From Paenibacillus ferrarius (GTDB lineage Bacteria; Bacillota; Bacilli; Paenibacillales; NBRC-103111), in NCBI RefSeq assembly GCF_002027705.1, contig NZ_MBTG01000012.1, positions 1 through 64,000 on the forward strand: DNA of 64,000 bases, in the 5' to 3' direction. The translations under genes were made by a program, and so were the position numbers. Under the pieces are notes generated by a model. That model had not been told where the DNA came from and did no database searches. It saw nothing but the letters and a program-made list of their open reading frames with translations. Position 1 is the stretch's first letter; each line of letters begins with the position of its first letter. This document shows, piece after piece, positions 43,000 to 51,581 of the stretch.

Positions 43000-45246
43000 A
43001 TGAATATGGTCAATAATCCGCTGAATGTAATGCGCAGTGCAGATCCAGACAATATTCAGGGTCTGTTTTCGAGTACGGAACCTTCGTTTGCTTCAGTCTT
43101 TGAATTTAGTACGGTTGGAATGGCACTTGTTTCACTTCAAGGACGATGGATCAGGGTCAACCCTAGTCTATGTCAGCTGTCAGGTTATTCCGAGGATGAA
43201 TTATTATACAGGGATCTTAATGACCTATTTCTGCCTGAAGAAATTGTGAAAATGCGGGGAATCAACGCTCAATTGCTGTCTGGTGAAATTCGTTCTGCTC
43301 AATTCGACAAGCGAATGAAGCAGAAGGATAATACGCTTCTGGACGTGGAATGCGGAATTTCGTTGGCAAGAGACGCATATAACCAACCACTTTACTATAT
43401 CTTTCAACTCAAAGCACTGCCTACGAAATCGGAAATGGAACAAAAGCTTGCTGAAAGCGAACAGCGCTATAAATCCCTAATTGAACATAATCCGGCAGGG
43501 ATTCTAACCTGTGACTTGGATGGTTGGATCAAAAGTGTGAATCCCGCCATGGAACGAATTCTGGGGTATTTGGAATCGGAAATGCTTGGATTGTCCATCA
43601 ACCACTTCTGGGGCGAAGAGAGTCTGATTGAAAGCTCAACGGATAATCTAATCCTGCAAGCAGATAATTACATGCTTAAGGTTTCCCACAAAAATGGGGA
43701 CAAAATAGAACTAGGCTTGAAAAATGTGCCTATTATTGTGGATGGAACGTTCGAAGGCGTCTATCTCATAGCCAGGGATATTACCCAGCACAATCTGGAT
43801 CGCGAATCGCTTAGAATTGCGCAGCAGGATCTGCATGATACTGTCCGCAGACAACAAGGGATGACGATGAAATTCAGATATATGCGCGGGAACTTCATCC
43901 ATACGTTATGTGATGGGGAGCTTCTTTATCGACTGGGCAATAAGCCGTCCCAAATTATCGGCAATGATTTGTTTCAAATTTGGCCATATGAAATGGCTGC
44001 GAATATTGAAAGATATTATAGAATGGCATGGAATGGCGATGAAAATGTACTCTATGAAACGACCTTTCGAGGGATTACTTATCTAACCTCCTTGAGGCCC
44101 ATATTTGAACAAGGGCGCGTCATTGAAGTGATCGGCTCATGTGTAGATATCACAGAACGCAAACAGATGGAGACAGAGCTCAGGGAAACCAAGGAGCTTC
44201 TGGAATCATTCATTAATAATACAACAGATGCGATTTGTGTTCTTGATTTGCATTCCTGCGTAATTTCTGTGAATGCGGCCTATGAGCATATTTTTGGCTG
44301 GAACCAAGATGAGCTGCTGGGTCAAACTTTGCCGATCTATCCAGAGTTTCTGGAGGAACAGCGCAAAGAAATTTATGAGATGCTGAAAGCCGGCAAGCAA
44401 ATTTCCGGGTTGGAAACGGTCCGTTTGCGCAAGGATGGTCAGCTCGTCCATGTCAGTGTGACCAAAACGCCAAGGAAGAATGAAAAGGGCGAGATCATCG
44501 GATTCGCTGGAATTACGCGTGATATTACGGAGCGGAAACGCACGGAGGAATTGCTGCGAAAGTCGGATAAGCTTTCTGTTGCCGGCCAATTAGCGGCAGG
44601 ACTTGCTCATGAAATTCGCAATCCGCTTACTTCCCTGCGCGGCTTTCTGCAGCTTCTGCAGAACGATATGAAGGGAAAACAGCATTATTTTGACATTATG
44701 CTCTCCGAGTTGGATCGGATCAATTTCATTGTCAGTGAATTTCTCGTCATAGCTAAACCGGAAGCGATTCATTATAAAAAGAGCGACTTGAAAGAGATTT
44801 TACAAACCGTGATCGCCTTATTGGATACGCAAGCCGTGCTTTGTGATGTGGAGTTGGTCTTGGAGTTTGAGTCAGAGATTCCGGAATTGATTTGCTCTGA
44901 GATGCACTTGAAGCAATTATTTATTAATCTGGTTAAAAATGCAATGGAGGCTATTCCGAAGGATGGGCAGATTAAATTGACGGTTTCGATCCAGGAAAGT
45001 GATCTGATTCGAATCCGAACTGTGGATAACGGCTGTGGTATTCCGGAGGAGAGGCTTAAACAGTTAGGGGAACCCTTCTATACAACGAAGGAAAAAGGGA
45101 CAGGGCTTGGATTAATGATGTGTTTCAAAATCGTCGAAGCCCATAAAGGGACGATGACGATTCAAAGCCAACTGGGTGAAGGCACGATTATTGATGTGTT
45201 TTTGCCGCTCCAACCAGATGATCAAGATAGAATTGATATGCCTTAA
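43000..45246 (+). CDS. Multi-PAS sensor histidine kinase, NtrB/KinA type
   Basis: 748 aa, no membrane segment. PAS domains at about 25-140, 148-265, 285-385 (a MmoS/photoactive-like module with WPYEMAANIERYYR) and 395-515. The H-box LAAGLAHEIRNPLTSLRGFL has His near 537. The ATPase region has NLVKNAMEAIPKDG, DNGCGIP and GTGLGLMM. Soluble kinases of this form feed the Spo0 phosphorelay in Bacillus, so a sporulation input is plausible. There is no neighbouring response regulator. Confidence 0.92.
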   Translation: MNMVNNPLNVMRSADPDNIQGLFSSTEPSFASVFEFSTVGMALVSLQGRWIRVNPSLCQLSGYSEDELLYRDLNDLFLPEEIVKMRGINAQLLSGEIRSAQFDKRMKQKDNTLLDVECGISLARDAYNQPLYYIFQLKALPTKSEMEQKLAESEQRYKSLIEHNPAGILTCDLDGWIKSVNPAMERILGYLESEMLGLSINHFWGEESLIESSTDNLILQADNYMLKVSHKNGDKIELGLKNVPIIVDGTFEGVYLIARDITQHNLDRESLRIAQQDLHDTVRRQQGMTMKFRYMRGNFIHTLCDGELLYRLGNKPSQIIGNDLFQIWPYEMAANIERYYRMAWNGDENVLYETTFRGITYLTSLRPIFEQGRVIEVIGSCVDITERKQMETELRETKELLESFINNTTDAICVLDLHSCVISVNAAYEHIFGWNQDELLGQTLPIYPEFLEEQRKEIYEMLKAGKQISGLETVRLRKDGQLVHVSVTKTPRKNEKGEIIGFAGITRDITERKRTEELLRKSDKLSVAGQLAAGLAHEIRNPLTSLRGFLQLLQNDMKGKQHYFDIMLSELDRINFIVSEFLVIAKPEAIHYKKSDLKEILQTVIALLDTQAVLCDVELVLEFESEIPELICSEMHLKQLFINLVKNAMEAIPKDGQIKLTVSIQESDLIRIRTVDNGCGIPEERLKQLGEPFYTTKEKGTGLGLMMCFKIVEAHKGTMTIQSQLGEGTIIDVFLPLQPDDQDRIDMP

Positions 45247-45261
45247 GGTGCAAATGCCAAA

Positions 45262-45297
45262 AAACCGCCTGACCTGAGAACAGGAAAGGCGGTTTCT
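45262..45297 (+). terminator. Intrinsic terminator
   Basis: AAACCGCCT pairs with AGGCGGTTT; inside is CCTG-AGAA-CAGG. A T-rich tail follows. Confidence 0.8.
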
Positions 45298-45301
45298 TAT
45301 G

Positions 45302-45532
45302 TTAGAAATTAATGCTAAATTCATTTGATTCTCTGGAATACCATTGTGTGATTTGAGGATCTTGTTCATTATGAATTCGTACTGCATCAGGTGTATATTT
45401 GACGATAATCCCCGAATTTACCTGATAATAAACGCCTAATGGATCTAACGACCAAACATAGACTGGTGTTTTGGAGAGAGCTGCAATGAATATCTCTATA
45501 TCTGTATCCAGTAGTTTAGTTCCGTAAATCAT
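45302..45532 (-). CDS. Small hypothetical protein
   Basis: 76 aa from ATG 45532, with GAGGTG spaced 6 nt. Sequence contains DTDIEIFIAALSKTPVYVWS and VYYQVNSGIIVKYTPDAVRI, a mixed alpha/beta pattern. It is convergent with the kinase gene and uses the same terminator region. A longer in-frame version starting at 45607 lacks a ribosome site. No family recognised. Confidence 0.55.
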   Translation of the reverse strand: MIYGTKLLDTDIEIFIAALSKTPVYVWSLDPLGVYYQVNSGIIVKYTPDAVRIHNEQDPQITQWYSRESNEFSINF

Positions 45533-45796
45533 CTTCACACCTCTGTCTATTTTTTTTGATGAAGTTGCGCATATAAGTAGTGACAGCATGAACGCAGAAA
45601 TAATCACAAATGATCTTGGATTATTTTGTGACGTTTCCGTTGAGGATTTCCTGAAATATGTAGAATATGAGCAATCCAGGAGAGGGACAGGTAAAAAAAG
45701 TGGGTTCCCACCGCATAGAATTCCTTGTATAATAGGGAAGCTTTGTGAGAATTGACTATTGGTAGATTATGAATGGGCAGAAGGAGAAAGGGGTCA

Positions 45797-46453
45797 ATGG
45801 CTGTGATTGTGGTTGGGGGAATGATCGGTCTTGGTAAGACATCAGTATCCACGTTGCTGGGACAAGAGCTGAATTCAAATGTATTTTATGAGAGTGTTGA
45901 TGATAATCCGATATTACCGTTATTTTATACGTCATCTCCGGAAGAGATTGAGAAGAAACGATATCCGTTTCTCCTGCAATTGCACTTTCTGAATACAAGA
46001 TTTAAGGCGATTAAACAGGCATTGGTACATAATCGCAATGTTCTCGATCGCAGCATCTATGAAGATTGGTACTTTGCGAAAGTAAATCGCGAGCTGGGCC
46101 GTATTTCTCAACTGGAATTTGATGTTTATGAAGGATTAGCTGACAATATGATGGCCGAGCTGGCTGAGCTTCCTAAGAAGGCGCCTGATCTCATGGTATA
46201 CCTCAAAGCGTCCTTTGATACGGTTTTGCATCGTATTGGGTTGCGCGGCCGCAGCTTTGAACAAGATGAATCCTTAGTCGAATATTATCGACAGCTGTGG
46301 TCGGGCTATGATGACTGGGTCATGAACCATTATCACGCCTCAGAAGTGCTGATTGTCGATATGGATCGGGTGGATGTTGTGAATCGCGAGGAAGACGCTG
46401 CCGCGCTAGTTGATCAAGTGCGTGCTAAGCTTTCAGAATTATCTATCATGTGA
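45797..46453 (+). CDS. Deoxynucleoside kinase
   Basis: 218 aa from ATG 45797 (AAGGAG, 10-nt spacer). P-loop GGMIGLGKTS near residue 7, the ERS-like DRSIYEDWYFAK near 83, LID region RIGLRGRSFEQDE near 145. Deoxyadenosine/deoxyguanosine/deoxycytidine kinases of Firmicutes phosphorylate salvaged nucleosides. They normally occur as a pair (dgk/dck); only one is seen here. Confidence 0.85.
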   Translation: MAVIVVGGMIGLGKTSVSTLLGQELNSNVFYESVDDNPILPLFYTSSPEEIEKKRYPFLLQLHFLNTRFKAIKQALVHNRNVLDRSIYEDWYFAKVNRELGRISQLEFDVYEGLADNMMAELAELPKKAPDLMVYLKASFDTVLHRIGLRGRSFEQDESLVEYYRQLWSGYDDWVMNHYHASEVLIVDMDRVDVVNREEDAAALVDQVRAKLSELSIM

Positions 46454-46458
46454 TTAGG

Positions 46459-46487
46459 AGACCCCCTCAATTATGAGGGGGTCTTTC
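46459..46487 (+). terminator. Intrinsic terminator
   Basis: AGACCCCCTCA pairs with TGAGGGGGTCT around a 3-4 nt loop, followed by TTCG; strong stem, short T run. Confidence 0.8.
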
Positions 46488-46623
46488 GTATTATATAGAA
46501 GCTAGCATTTGATGTCGAATTAAAAAGTTTTTTAATTCTTTTTTGAAATGCTTGTTTGAAAGAGGGGACTTGCGGGTATATAGTCCTGAGAACTTACAAT
46601 TATTTAGCGAATAGAATCTGATA

Positions 46624-46659
46624 TTGTCGGGAATACATAAGTGTGATACAATTTGTATC
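46624..46659 (+). promoter_or_regulatory. Promoter with overlapping GATAC-N5-GTATC palindrome
   Basis: TTGTCG (46624-46629), 17 nt, TACAAT (46647-46652) with an extended TG. The palindrome GATAC-AATTT-GTATC (46645-46659) covers the -10. The same arrangement occurs at 54779-54832, suggesting a common repressor. Confidence 0.55.
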
Positions 46660-46687
46660 GAACCAGAATTCATTGAAGGTTAAGGTG

Positions 46688-46837
46688 ATGAATTTGTTAT
46701 TTATCGTATGTTATCAAGGAAAGCCGATGTCCAAACCGATGCCTCAATTGGCAGCAACAGAGAAAATGGCAAAGCTTAGCCGTTTTTTTTCGAATCTTGA
46801 ATTAGTTGAAGTTCAGCAGCAATTGGTTGCCACCTAA
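46688..46837 (+). CDS. Small hypothetical protein
   Basis: 49 aa: MNLLFIVCYQGKPMSKP then a helix ATEKMAKLSRFFSNLELVEVQQQLVAT. A purine-rich AAGGTTAAGG precedes ATG 46688. Support comes from a promoter with operator in front and a terminator 34 nt behind, not from homology. Confidence 0.5.
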   Translation: MNLLFIVCYQGKPMSKPMPQLAATEKMAKLSRFFSNLELVEVQQQLVAT

Positions 46838-46870
46838 TCTCTCCAACAACTACGTGCAGTTTTGCATCTT

Positions 46871-46902
46871 AACTCCTTAGTGCTTTATTTAAGGAGTTTT
46901 TG
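46871..46902 (+). terminator. Intrinsic terminator
   Basis: AACTCCTTA pairs with TAAGGAGTT, followed by TTTGTCTTG. Confidence 0.8.
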
Positions 46903-46956
46903 TCTTGCTATGGATATGGTACAGTAGATGGAAATGGCTGAAAGTGGGAAACTGAC

Positions 46957-48141
46957 ATGAACAGTAGCGCACCTGCTTCAAAAAAGGCGCTCATTCTGGG
47001 AGCTGGCATTGGTGGTTTAATGTCCGCCCTTTTCTTGCAGGAACAAGGCTGGGACATCGTCATCTATGAAAAAAAACAAGAACTCTCCGAATTCGGGGCA
47101 GGGCTTGTCCTTGCCGCGAATGCTCTGCATGTATTGGATAAGCTCGGATTAGCGGAGAAAGTAAAGCAGGCGGGAGCTAAAGTGGGGAAAGCGGACATTG
47201 GCAGCTGGCAGGGCAAAGCCATTACGGCGGTGCCGGTAGATCAGCAAGCAGCTTTATATGGAACCTACAGTTACCTCATTCATAGAGCCAAGCTCCAAGG
47301 TATCTTGGTCGAACACCTGAATGAGCGAGTAACGCTGCATGTGAATAAAAGACTGATGGCTCTGGAGCAGGCTGAGCAAAGCGTCACGGTTCGATTTGAG
47401 GATGGAACGGCAGATACGGGGCATATCCTCATCGGAGCAGATGGCATTCATTCACAAGCTGCGAATATGCTGTTTGGTCGCAGCCTGCTGCGGTATTCGG
47501 GTTTTAAGGCTTTGCGCGGGATAACCCCCTATACGGATCAGCGGTATTTGGCTGAGATCGGCGGGGGATTTGAAGCATGGGGCAAAGGGAAGCGCTTCGG
47601 CTTCTCGCAAATCGGTGAGAATCAGGTCTATTGGTTCGCTGCGATCAATGCAGCGCACGGCTCGGAGATTGTTCATAAGAAAGAATTTGTTCTTAAGCAG
47701 CTTGAAGGCTGGCATGATCCTATTGAGGATGTCATCCGGGCAACAAAGGAGACTTCTATTCTGGTTCATGATATTTATGATCGCAAACCGCTTGCTCGGT
47801 GGAGCATCGGCAGGGTCACGCTGCTTGGAGATGCCGCACACCCGATGCTGCCGAATTTGGGACAAGGCGGAGCACAAGCAATGGAAGATGCTTATGTGCT
47901 GACGAGTAGACTTGCGCAAGTGGATGTAAATTCGAGTGAGGCGATGCGGGCTGCTTTGACCGATTATGAGAAGATTCGGATGCCGCGCGTCTACCAAGTG
48001 GTAAAGCAGTCCAGAAGAATGGCTCGCCTCGTACAGATGAGCAGCCCTCTGGGGACGGTGCTTCGTAATCAGCTGCTGAGCCGATTGCCGGCGAAGCTGC
48101 AAATCAAACAACTGGACGGTCTGCTGGGGCATCGTGTGTAA
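46957..48141 (+). CDS. FAD-dependent aromatic-ring-type monooxygenase
   Basis: 394 aa. FAD-binding GxGxxG motif in LILGAGIGGLMSALFLQ near residue 12, the DG motif in IGADGIHSQAA near 165, and the second FAD motif VTLLGDAAHPMLPNLGQGGAQAMEDA near 287. Group A flavoprotein hydroxylase of the salicylate hydroxylase/UbiH/zeaxanthin epoxidase kind. Substrate not predictable; it is a single gene. Confidence 0.88.
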   Translation: MNSSAPASKKALILGAGIGGLMSALFLQEQGWDIVIYEKKQELSEFGAGLVLAANALHVLDKLGLAEKVKQAGAKVGKADIGSWQGKAITAVPVDQQAALYGTYSYLIHRAKLQGILVEHLNERVTLHVNKRLMALEQAEQSVTVRFEDGTADTGHILIGADGIHSQAANMLFGRSLLRYSGFKALRGITPYTDQRYLAEIGGGFEAWGKGKRFGFSQIGENQVYWFAAINAAHGSEIVHKKEFVLKQLEGWHDPIEDVIRATKETSILVHDIYDRKPLARWSIGRVTLLGDAAHPMLPNLGQGGAQAMEDAYVLTSRLAQVDVNSSEAMRAALTDYEKIRMPRVYQVVKQSRRMARLVQMSSPLGTVLRNQLLSRLPAKLQIKQLDGLLGHRV

Positions 48142-48275
48142 GTCCGATAAAGGCAGATCCGCCTATGACCGATTTTACTTGAAAAATATTTTTGGAATTA
48201 TGAAAAATCCATAGAATTGATGGAAAACTCCGAATATAATGAAAGAGTAAACTTTGAGAAAAAGAGGTGCTGTCC

Positions 48276-48581
48276 ATGGATTCAACGGATATTCAAAGTA
48301 ATAAGGGTATGGCTATTGTAGGGTACATCTTGTTTTTCATCCCGCTTATCTTGGCCAAAGATTCAAAATTTGCGTGGTATCATGCAAACCAAGGTCTCAC
48401 CTTGCTGGTAGTGGCTGTTATTCTCAATGTGGTTTTGAGTATTATTCCGTTTATTGGTTTTCTCTTGCTGCCGCTGGTGAACTTGGCGATTTTTATTTTT
48501 GCCATTCTTGGTATTGTTGCTGCCGCACAAGGTCAAGTCAAACCTCTGCCGATCATCGGCAATTACACGCTTTTGAAATAA
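48276..48581 (+). CDS. Small integral membrane protein (DUF4870-like)
   Basis: 101 aa with three hydrophobic segments. DSTDIQSNKGMAIVGYILFFIPLI, then FAWYHANQGLTLLVVAVILN, and a final FAILGIVAAAQGQVKPLPIIG. The 'H.NQGL..L' motif is the mark of the Tic20-like/DUF4870 group. AGAGGTG spaced 7 nt selects ATG 48276. Function unknown. Confidence 0.75.
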   Translation: MDSTDIQSNKGMAIVGYILFFIPLILAKDSKFAWYHANQGLTLLVVAVILNVVLSIIPFIGFLLLPLVNLAIFIFAILGIVAAAQGQVKPLPIIGNYTLLK

Positions 48582-48714
48582 GTTTGACGTACATAAATAA
48601 GGCTTTGCGATAAGCCGAGTTTAGTGTTCAAGCGTCGATCGCTTATGGAGTTCATACTTTGCAGCATGACGTGGGATTGTTGGGTTTCTAGTTCGGTTCA
48701 CCTGTTTGGGAAAA

Positions 48715-48893
48715 CCTGCGAAAGTGCAGGGATTTTTGGGTGATTTCGGTTGAAAAGTGGAAATACCTGCAAATGTGCAGGTATTTTCATCTTTTAGGGC
48801 TTCTAATGCAGGGAAATCCTCAAAAGCATGCACAATTGCAGGAATTTACTGATTGGGGCTACTCCAAGAGTAAAAAGGATGCACAATTGCAGG
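48715..48893. repeat. Dispersed palindromic intergenic element, copy B
   Basis: Motif copies start at 48715, 48766, 48829 and 48880: spacing 51-63-51, identical to copy A at 1463. The first two read CCTGCGAAAGTGCAGG and CCTGCAAATGTGCAGG; the last two are the inverted TGCACAATTGCAGG. Spacer sequences are also alike (for example CAAAAGCATGCACAATTGCA in both loci). The stretch 48582-48966 contains no other supported feature. Confidence 0.8.
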
Positions 48894-48966
48894 AATTTTT
48901 ATGAATGTGGCCATTACGAGTGGAACTAGAGCAGATCTGCAACAAGGCAATGAGGAAAGTGTTAGA

Positions 48967-49019
48967 ACAAATGAGGGCTGTCTTCAAGTAGTTTATCTAC
49001 TTATGGGACAGCTCTTTGT
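48967..49019 (-). terminator. Intrinsic terminator of the MBL hydrolase gene
   Basis: ACAAATGAGGGCTGTC pairs with GACAGCTCTTTGT (bulged), with AAGTAG-TTTAT-CTACTT nested inside. It lies 13 nt beyond the minus-strand stop codon. Confidence 0.65.
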
Positions 49020-49031
49020 GTTTCCCAGAAA

Positions 49032-49784
49032 TTAAAGATCAGCCGCGATCTCAGCCATGCGATGATTGACGTTGTTTCTATAAACGCCGCCATGATAACA
49101 AATCACGGTTTCAATATCAAACGCTGTAAGCTTCTTCACTGACTGCAAGGCTTGTTCATAGTTAACGCAGTATTCCGGCACGGGTCCTAGAAGTTGACCG
49201 TCCACGATGACCAATGCATCGGCTGCAATTAATGTTTTGCTGGGGGTATGATAAAGACTGATATGGCCAGGGGTATGCCCCGGCGTTTCAATGACTGTAA
49301 GGCCGCCTGCATAAGGCAGCTGTTGACCGTCTGCGAGAAGCCCGGTGACCTCGCCCTTGGGAGGATTCTCCAGCGTTGAGCGAAAAGCTTTGCGCCACTC
49401 GGGGGAAGTATCCGCAGGCAGACTTGCAACGGCTTTGTCGATGGTTTCCGGTGTAATTTTAATCAGCAATTTGTCGCCTTGAATATAAGGCTTTTCTAAT
49501 TCATTAGCTAGTACATTCAGCTTCTGAGGGGATTCTTGCCTAATAGTCGGCAAGCTGCCGATATGATCAATGTCTTGGTGGGTAATAATAATCGTGTGTA
49601 GGTCTTGCACAGCTGCATGATGTTGTTCCATCGCTTTGCGAATGAGGGGGAAGACACCTGGATAACCGGTATCCACTAAAACGGCGCCATGCTGATCGAG
49701 TAAAAGTGTGGGATGGATAACGTCTATACCGCCCATCATAGGAACAGCTAGTTCAAGCACAAAAAGACCAGCAGCAATTTGCAT
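49032..49784 (-). CDS. MBL-fold metallo-hydrolase
   Basis: 250 aa. Metal motif THQDIDHIGS near residue 68, where the second His of the usual HxHxDH is Asp, as in many small Firmicute members. ETPGHTPGHISLY near 168, ALVIVDGQLLGP, and a last CYHGG near 230. It belongs to the glyoxalase II/YflN-like group. Substrate unknown. A divergent promoter region separates it from the next gene. Confidence 0.85.
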   Translation of the reverse strand: MQIAAGLFVLELAVPMMGGIDVIHPTLLLDQHGAVLVDTGYPGVFPLIRKAMEQHHAAVQDLHTIIITHQDIDHIGSLPTIRQESPQKLNVLANELEKPYIQGDKLLIKITPETIDKAVASLPADTSPEWRKAFRSTLENPPKGEVTGLLADGQQLPYAGGLTVIETPGHTPGHISLYHTPSKTLIAADALVIVDGQLLGPVPEYCVNYEQALQSVKKLTAFDIETVICYHGGVYRNNVNHRMAEIAADL

Positions 49785-49961
49785 CAGAAACCCTCCATGG
49801 AAAATCGATTAGAAAGAATAGGGCTATCTTATCTAAAAGGAGGTTATATGTCAAATAAATATTTAAATATAACATAATTTAGTTTAAAAGTCAAGTGAAT
49901 ATTATTTTAGCGCTTGCAGACTTAGTTTTGTCTAAAATTTGAGCAACGTGTGAATAAAATA

Positions 49962-49990
49962 TGAACAAAATTCTTTTTTTGTGGTATACT
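49962..49990 (+). promoter_or_regulatory. Extended -10 promoter
   Basis: TGGTATACT (TG-n-TATACT, -10 at 49985-49990) with a weak -35 TGAACA at 49962-49967. Start codon at 50032. Confidence 0.55.
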
Positions 49991-50031
49991 ATATTTATTA
50001 AGCACTTACATTTGAGTTTGGAGTGATAAAT

Positions 50032-50292
50032 ATGGCGAATAAAGCTATTTCAATCAGTAGTATTGAGCACAATGAGCGCGATGTGATGCCATTAGTGAAG
50101 ATGATGACGATTGCGGCATGGGCTTTACTAGGTATAGGATTAGTTTTGAGCTTGCTCAACATAAATCATTTTAGTGACCGCAATGCTTCATTAATGGTTG
50201 GCGTTGGCTTCATGGTCGGCAGTGTGCATATTTATGTGATTCGGACAGCGATTCATCTGGTTCATTCACGTGCTGTTTCGAAGTCTGAATAA
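50032..50292 (+). CDS. Small membrane protein
   Basis: 86 aa from ATG 50032 (GGAG, 8-nt spacer). Two hydrophobic segments (MMTIAAWALLGIGLVLSLL and ASLMVGVGFMVGSVHIYVI) in a hairpin, charged ends outside. It has its own promoter and terminator. Conserved look, no family name recognised. Confidence 0.65.
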   Translation: MANKAISISSIEHNERDVMPLVKMMTIAAWALLGIGLVLSLLNINHFSDRNASLMVGVGFMVGSVHIYVIRTAIHLVHSRAVSKSE

Positions 50293-50320
50293 GGTTCCGG
50301 CAATTAAACAATTGAATAAA

Positions 50321-50354
50321 GCCTTTCAAGTGAGTAACTTGAAGGGCTTTTTGG
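50321..50354 (+). terminator. Intrinsic terminator
   Basis: GCCTTTCAAGT pairs with ACTTGAAGGGC (one bulge), followed by TTTTTGG. Confidence 0.8.
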
Positions 50355-50473
50355 TTTTCATACATTTTCATAATAGTCAACAAACGTTCTGTGACATTTG
50401 TTTTACAGTAAAACGTCGATCCTTTGACGTATTTGTTAAGTCATGTTTATGGATGTGTACTTTTAAGCGCAAT

Positions 50474-50502
50474 TTGATATCTTGTTAATAGAACGATATC
50501 AT
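50474..50502 (+). promoter_or_regulatory. SigA-type promoter of the quinol oxidase operon
   Basis: TTGATA (50474-50479), 17 nt, TATCAT (50497-50502), 5 of 6 matches in each hexamer. The spacer and -10 lie within an imperfect inverted repeat with GATATC ends (50476-50500). About 60 nt upstream GTTTTAC-A-GTAAAAC (50400-50414) is a perfect inverted repeat, a possible operator. Start codon at 50567 behind GGGAGG. Confidence 0.6.
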
Positions 50503-50566
50503 GCAAGTTAAATAAAAAAATGAGAAATGAGCATTTTGCAGATTTGCGGACAGGGAGGTTAGCGGA

Positions 50567-51547
50567 ATGAAGAAAAGAAAATTCGTACAAGCTTTGATGC
50601 CCGTCATGATGATTGCCATGATTGTGCTTCTGGCAGGCTGCGGTACTCAACCGATGGTATTGGACCCCAAAGGTCCTGTAGGTGCCGAACAAAGAGATTT
50701 AATTATGATATCAACCGTGTTATGCACGATTATCCTCGTGCCGGTGCTTGCTCTTACGGCCTGGATTGTTTGGCGGTATCGGGATAAAGAGGGCAATAGA
50801 GCCTCTTATAAACCAAATTGGGCACACAGTACAACATTAGAAGTTGTATGGTGGGCAATTCCGATCGTCATTATCGCGACGCTGGCTGTTGTAACTATCC
50901 GTTACACGCATGCGCTCGAACCATCTAAGCCATTGAAATCCGATAAAGCACCAATTACGGTTCAAGTGACATCCCTTGATTGGAAATGGTTGTTCACGTA
51001 TCCGGAGCTGGGTATCGCAACCGTTAACTATTTGCAAATACCGGAGGACACGCCAATTAAGTTCGAACTGACCTCGGATGCGCCGATGAACTCATTCTGG
51101 GTTCCGCAGCTTGGCGGCCAAATCTACACGATGTCCGGCATGGCCATGACGCTTTACTTGCAAGCGGATGAGATTGGTCATTATTTCGGGACAGGGGCAA
51201 ATTTCAGTGGCGAACACTTCGCGGATATGACTTTTGACGTGAATGCAACATCCAAGCAGGATTTTGATGCATTCGTAGCCAAAACGAAAAAAGTGCCAAA
51301 TAAGCTTACAATGGAAAGCTACGAAGCATTAGCGAAGCCAGGCAAGTCTGGCGTTCAATATTTCTCAGCAATTCCTGATGGGTTGTTCGAGAAAATTGTT
51401 ACGAAATATACGAAAGGCCAATCCATTCACAGTGGACATGGCGCAGCAGCTGAAACCACGAAAGAAACGCCAAAATCCTCGGGTTCAGATAAGAATGGAA
51501 CGATGGAACATCAAATGGACCACAGTCAAATGAAAACGACGAAGTGA
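50567..51547 (+). CDS. cyoA: Quinol oxidase subunit II
   Basis: 326 aa lipoprotein: lipobox LLAGC near residue 25, then LDPKGPVGAEQRDLI. Two transmembrane helices and an outside cupredoxin-like domain (DWKWLFTYPELGIATVNYLQIP, APMNSFWVPQLGGQIYTMSGM). The CuA ligands of cytochrome c oxidases are absent, so electrons come from quinol. HALEPSKPL is closer to E. coli CyoA than to B. subtilis QoxA. The C-terminal tail is rich in His and Met (HQMDHSQMK). First gene of four. Confidence 0.92.
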   Translation: MKKRKFVQALMPVMMIAMIVLLAGCGTQPMVLDPKGPVGAEQRDLIMISTVLCTIILVPVLALTAWIVWRYRDKEGNRASYKPNWAHSTTLEVVWWAIPIVIIATLAVVTIRYTHALEPSKPLKSDKAPITVQVTSLDWKWLFTYPELGIATVNYLQIPEDTPIKFELTSDAPMNSFWVPQLGGQIYTMSGMAMTLYLQADEIGHYFGTGANFSGEHFADMTFDVNATSKQDFDAFVAKTKKVPNKLTMESYEALAKPGKSGVQYFSAIPDGLFEKIVTKYTKGQSIHSGHGAAAETTKETPKSSGSDKNGTMEHQMDHSQMKTTK

Positions 51548-51581
51548 TCGACTGAAGCTTCAAAGAAAGGAAGTCATGCTC

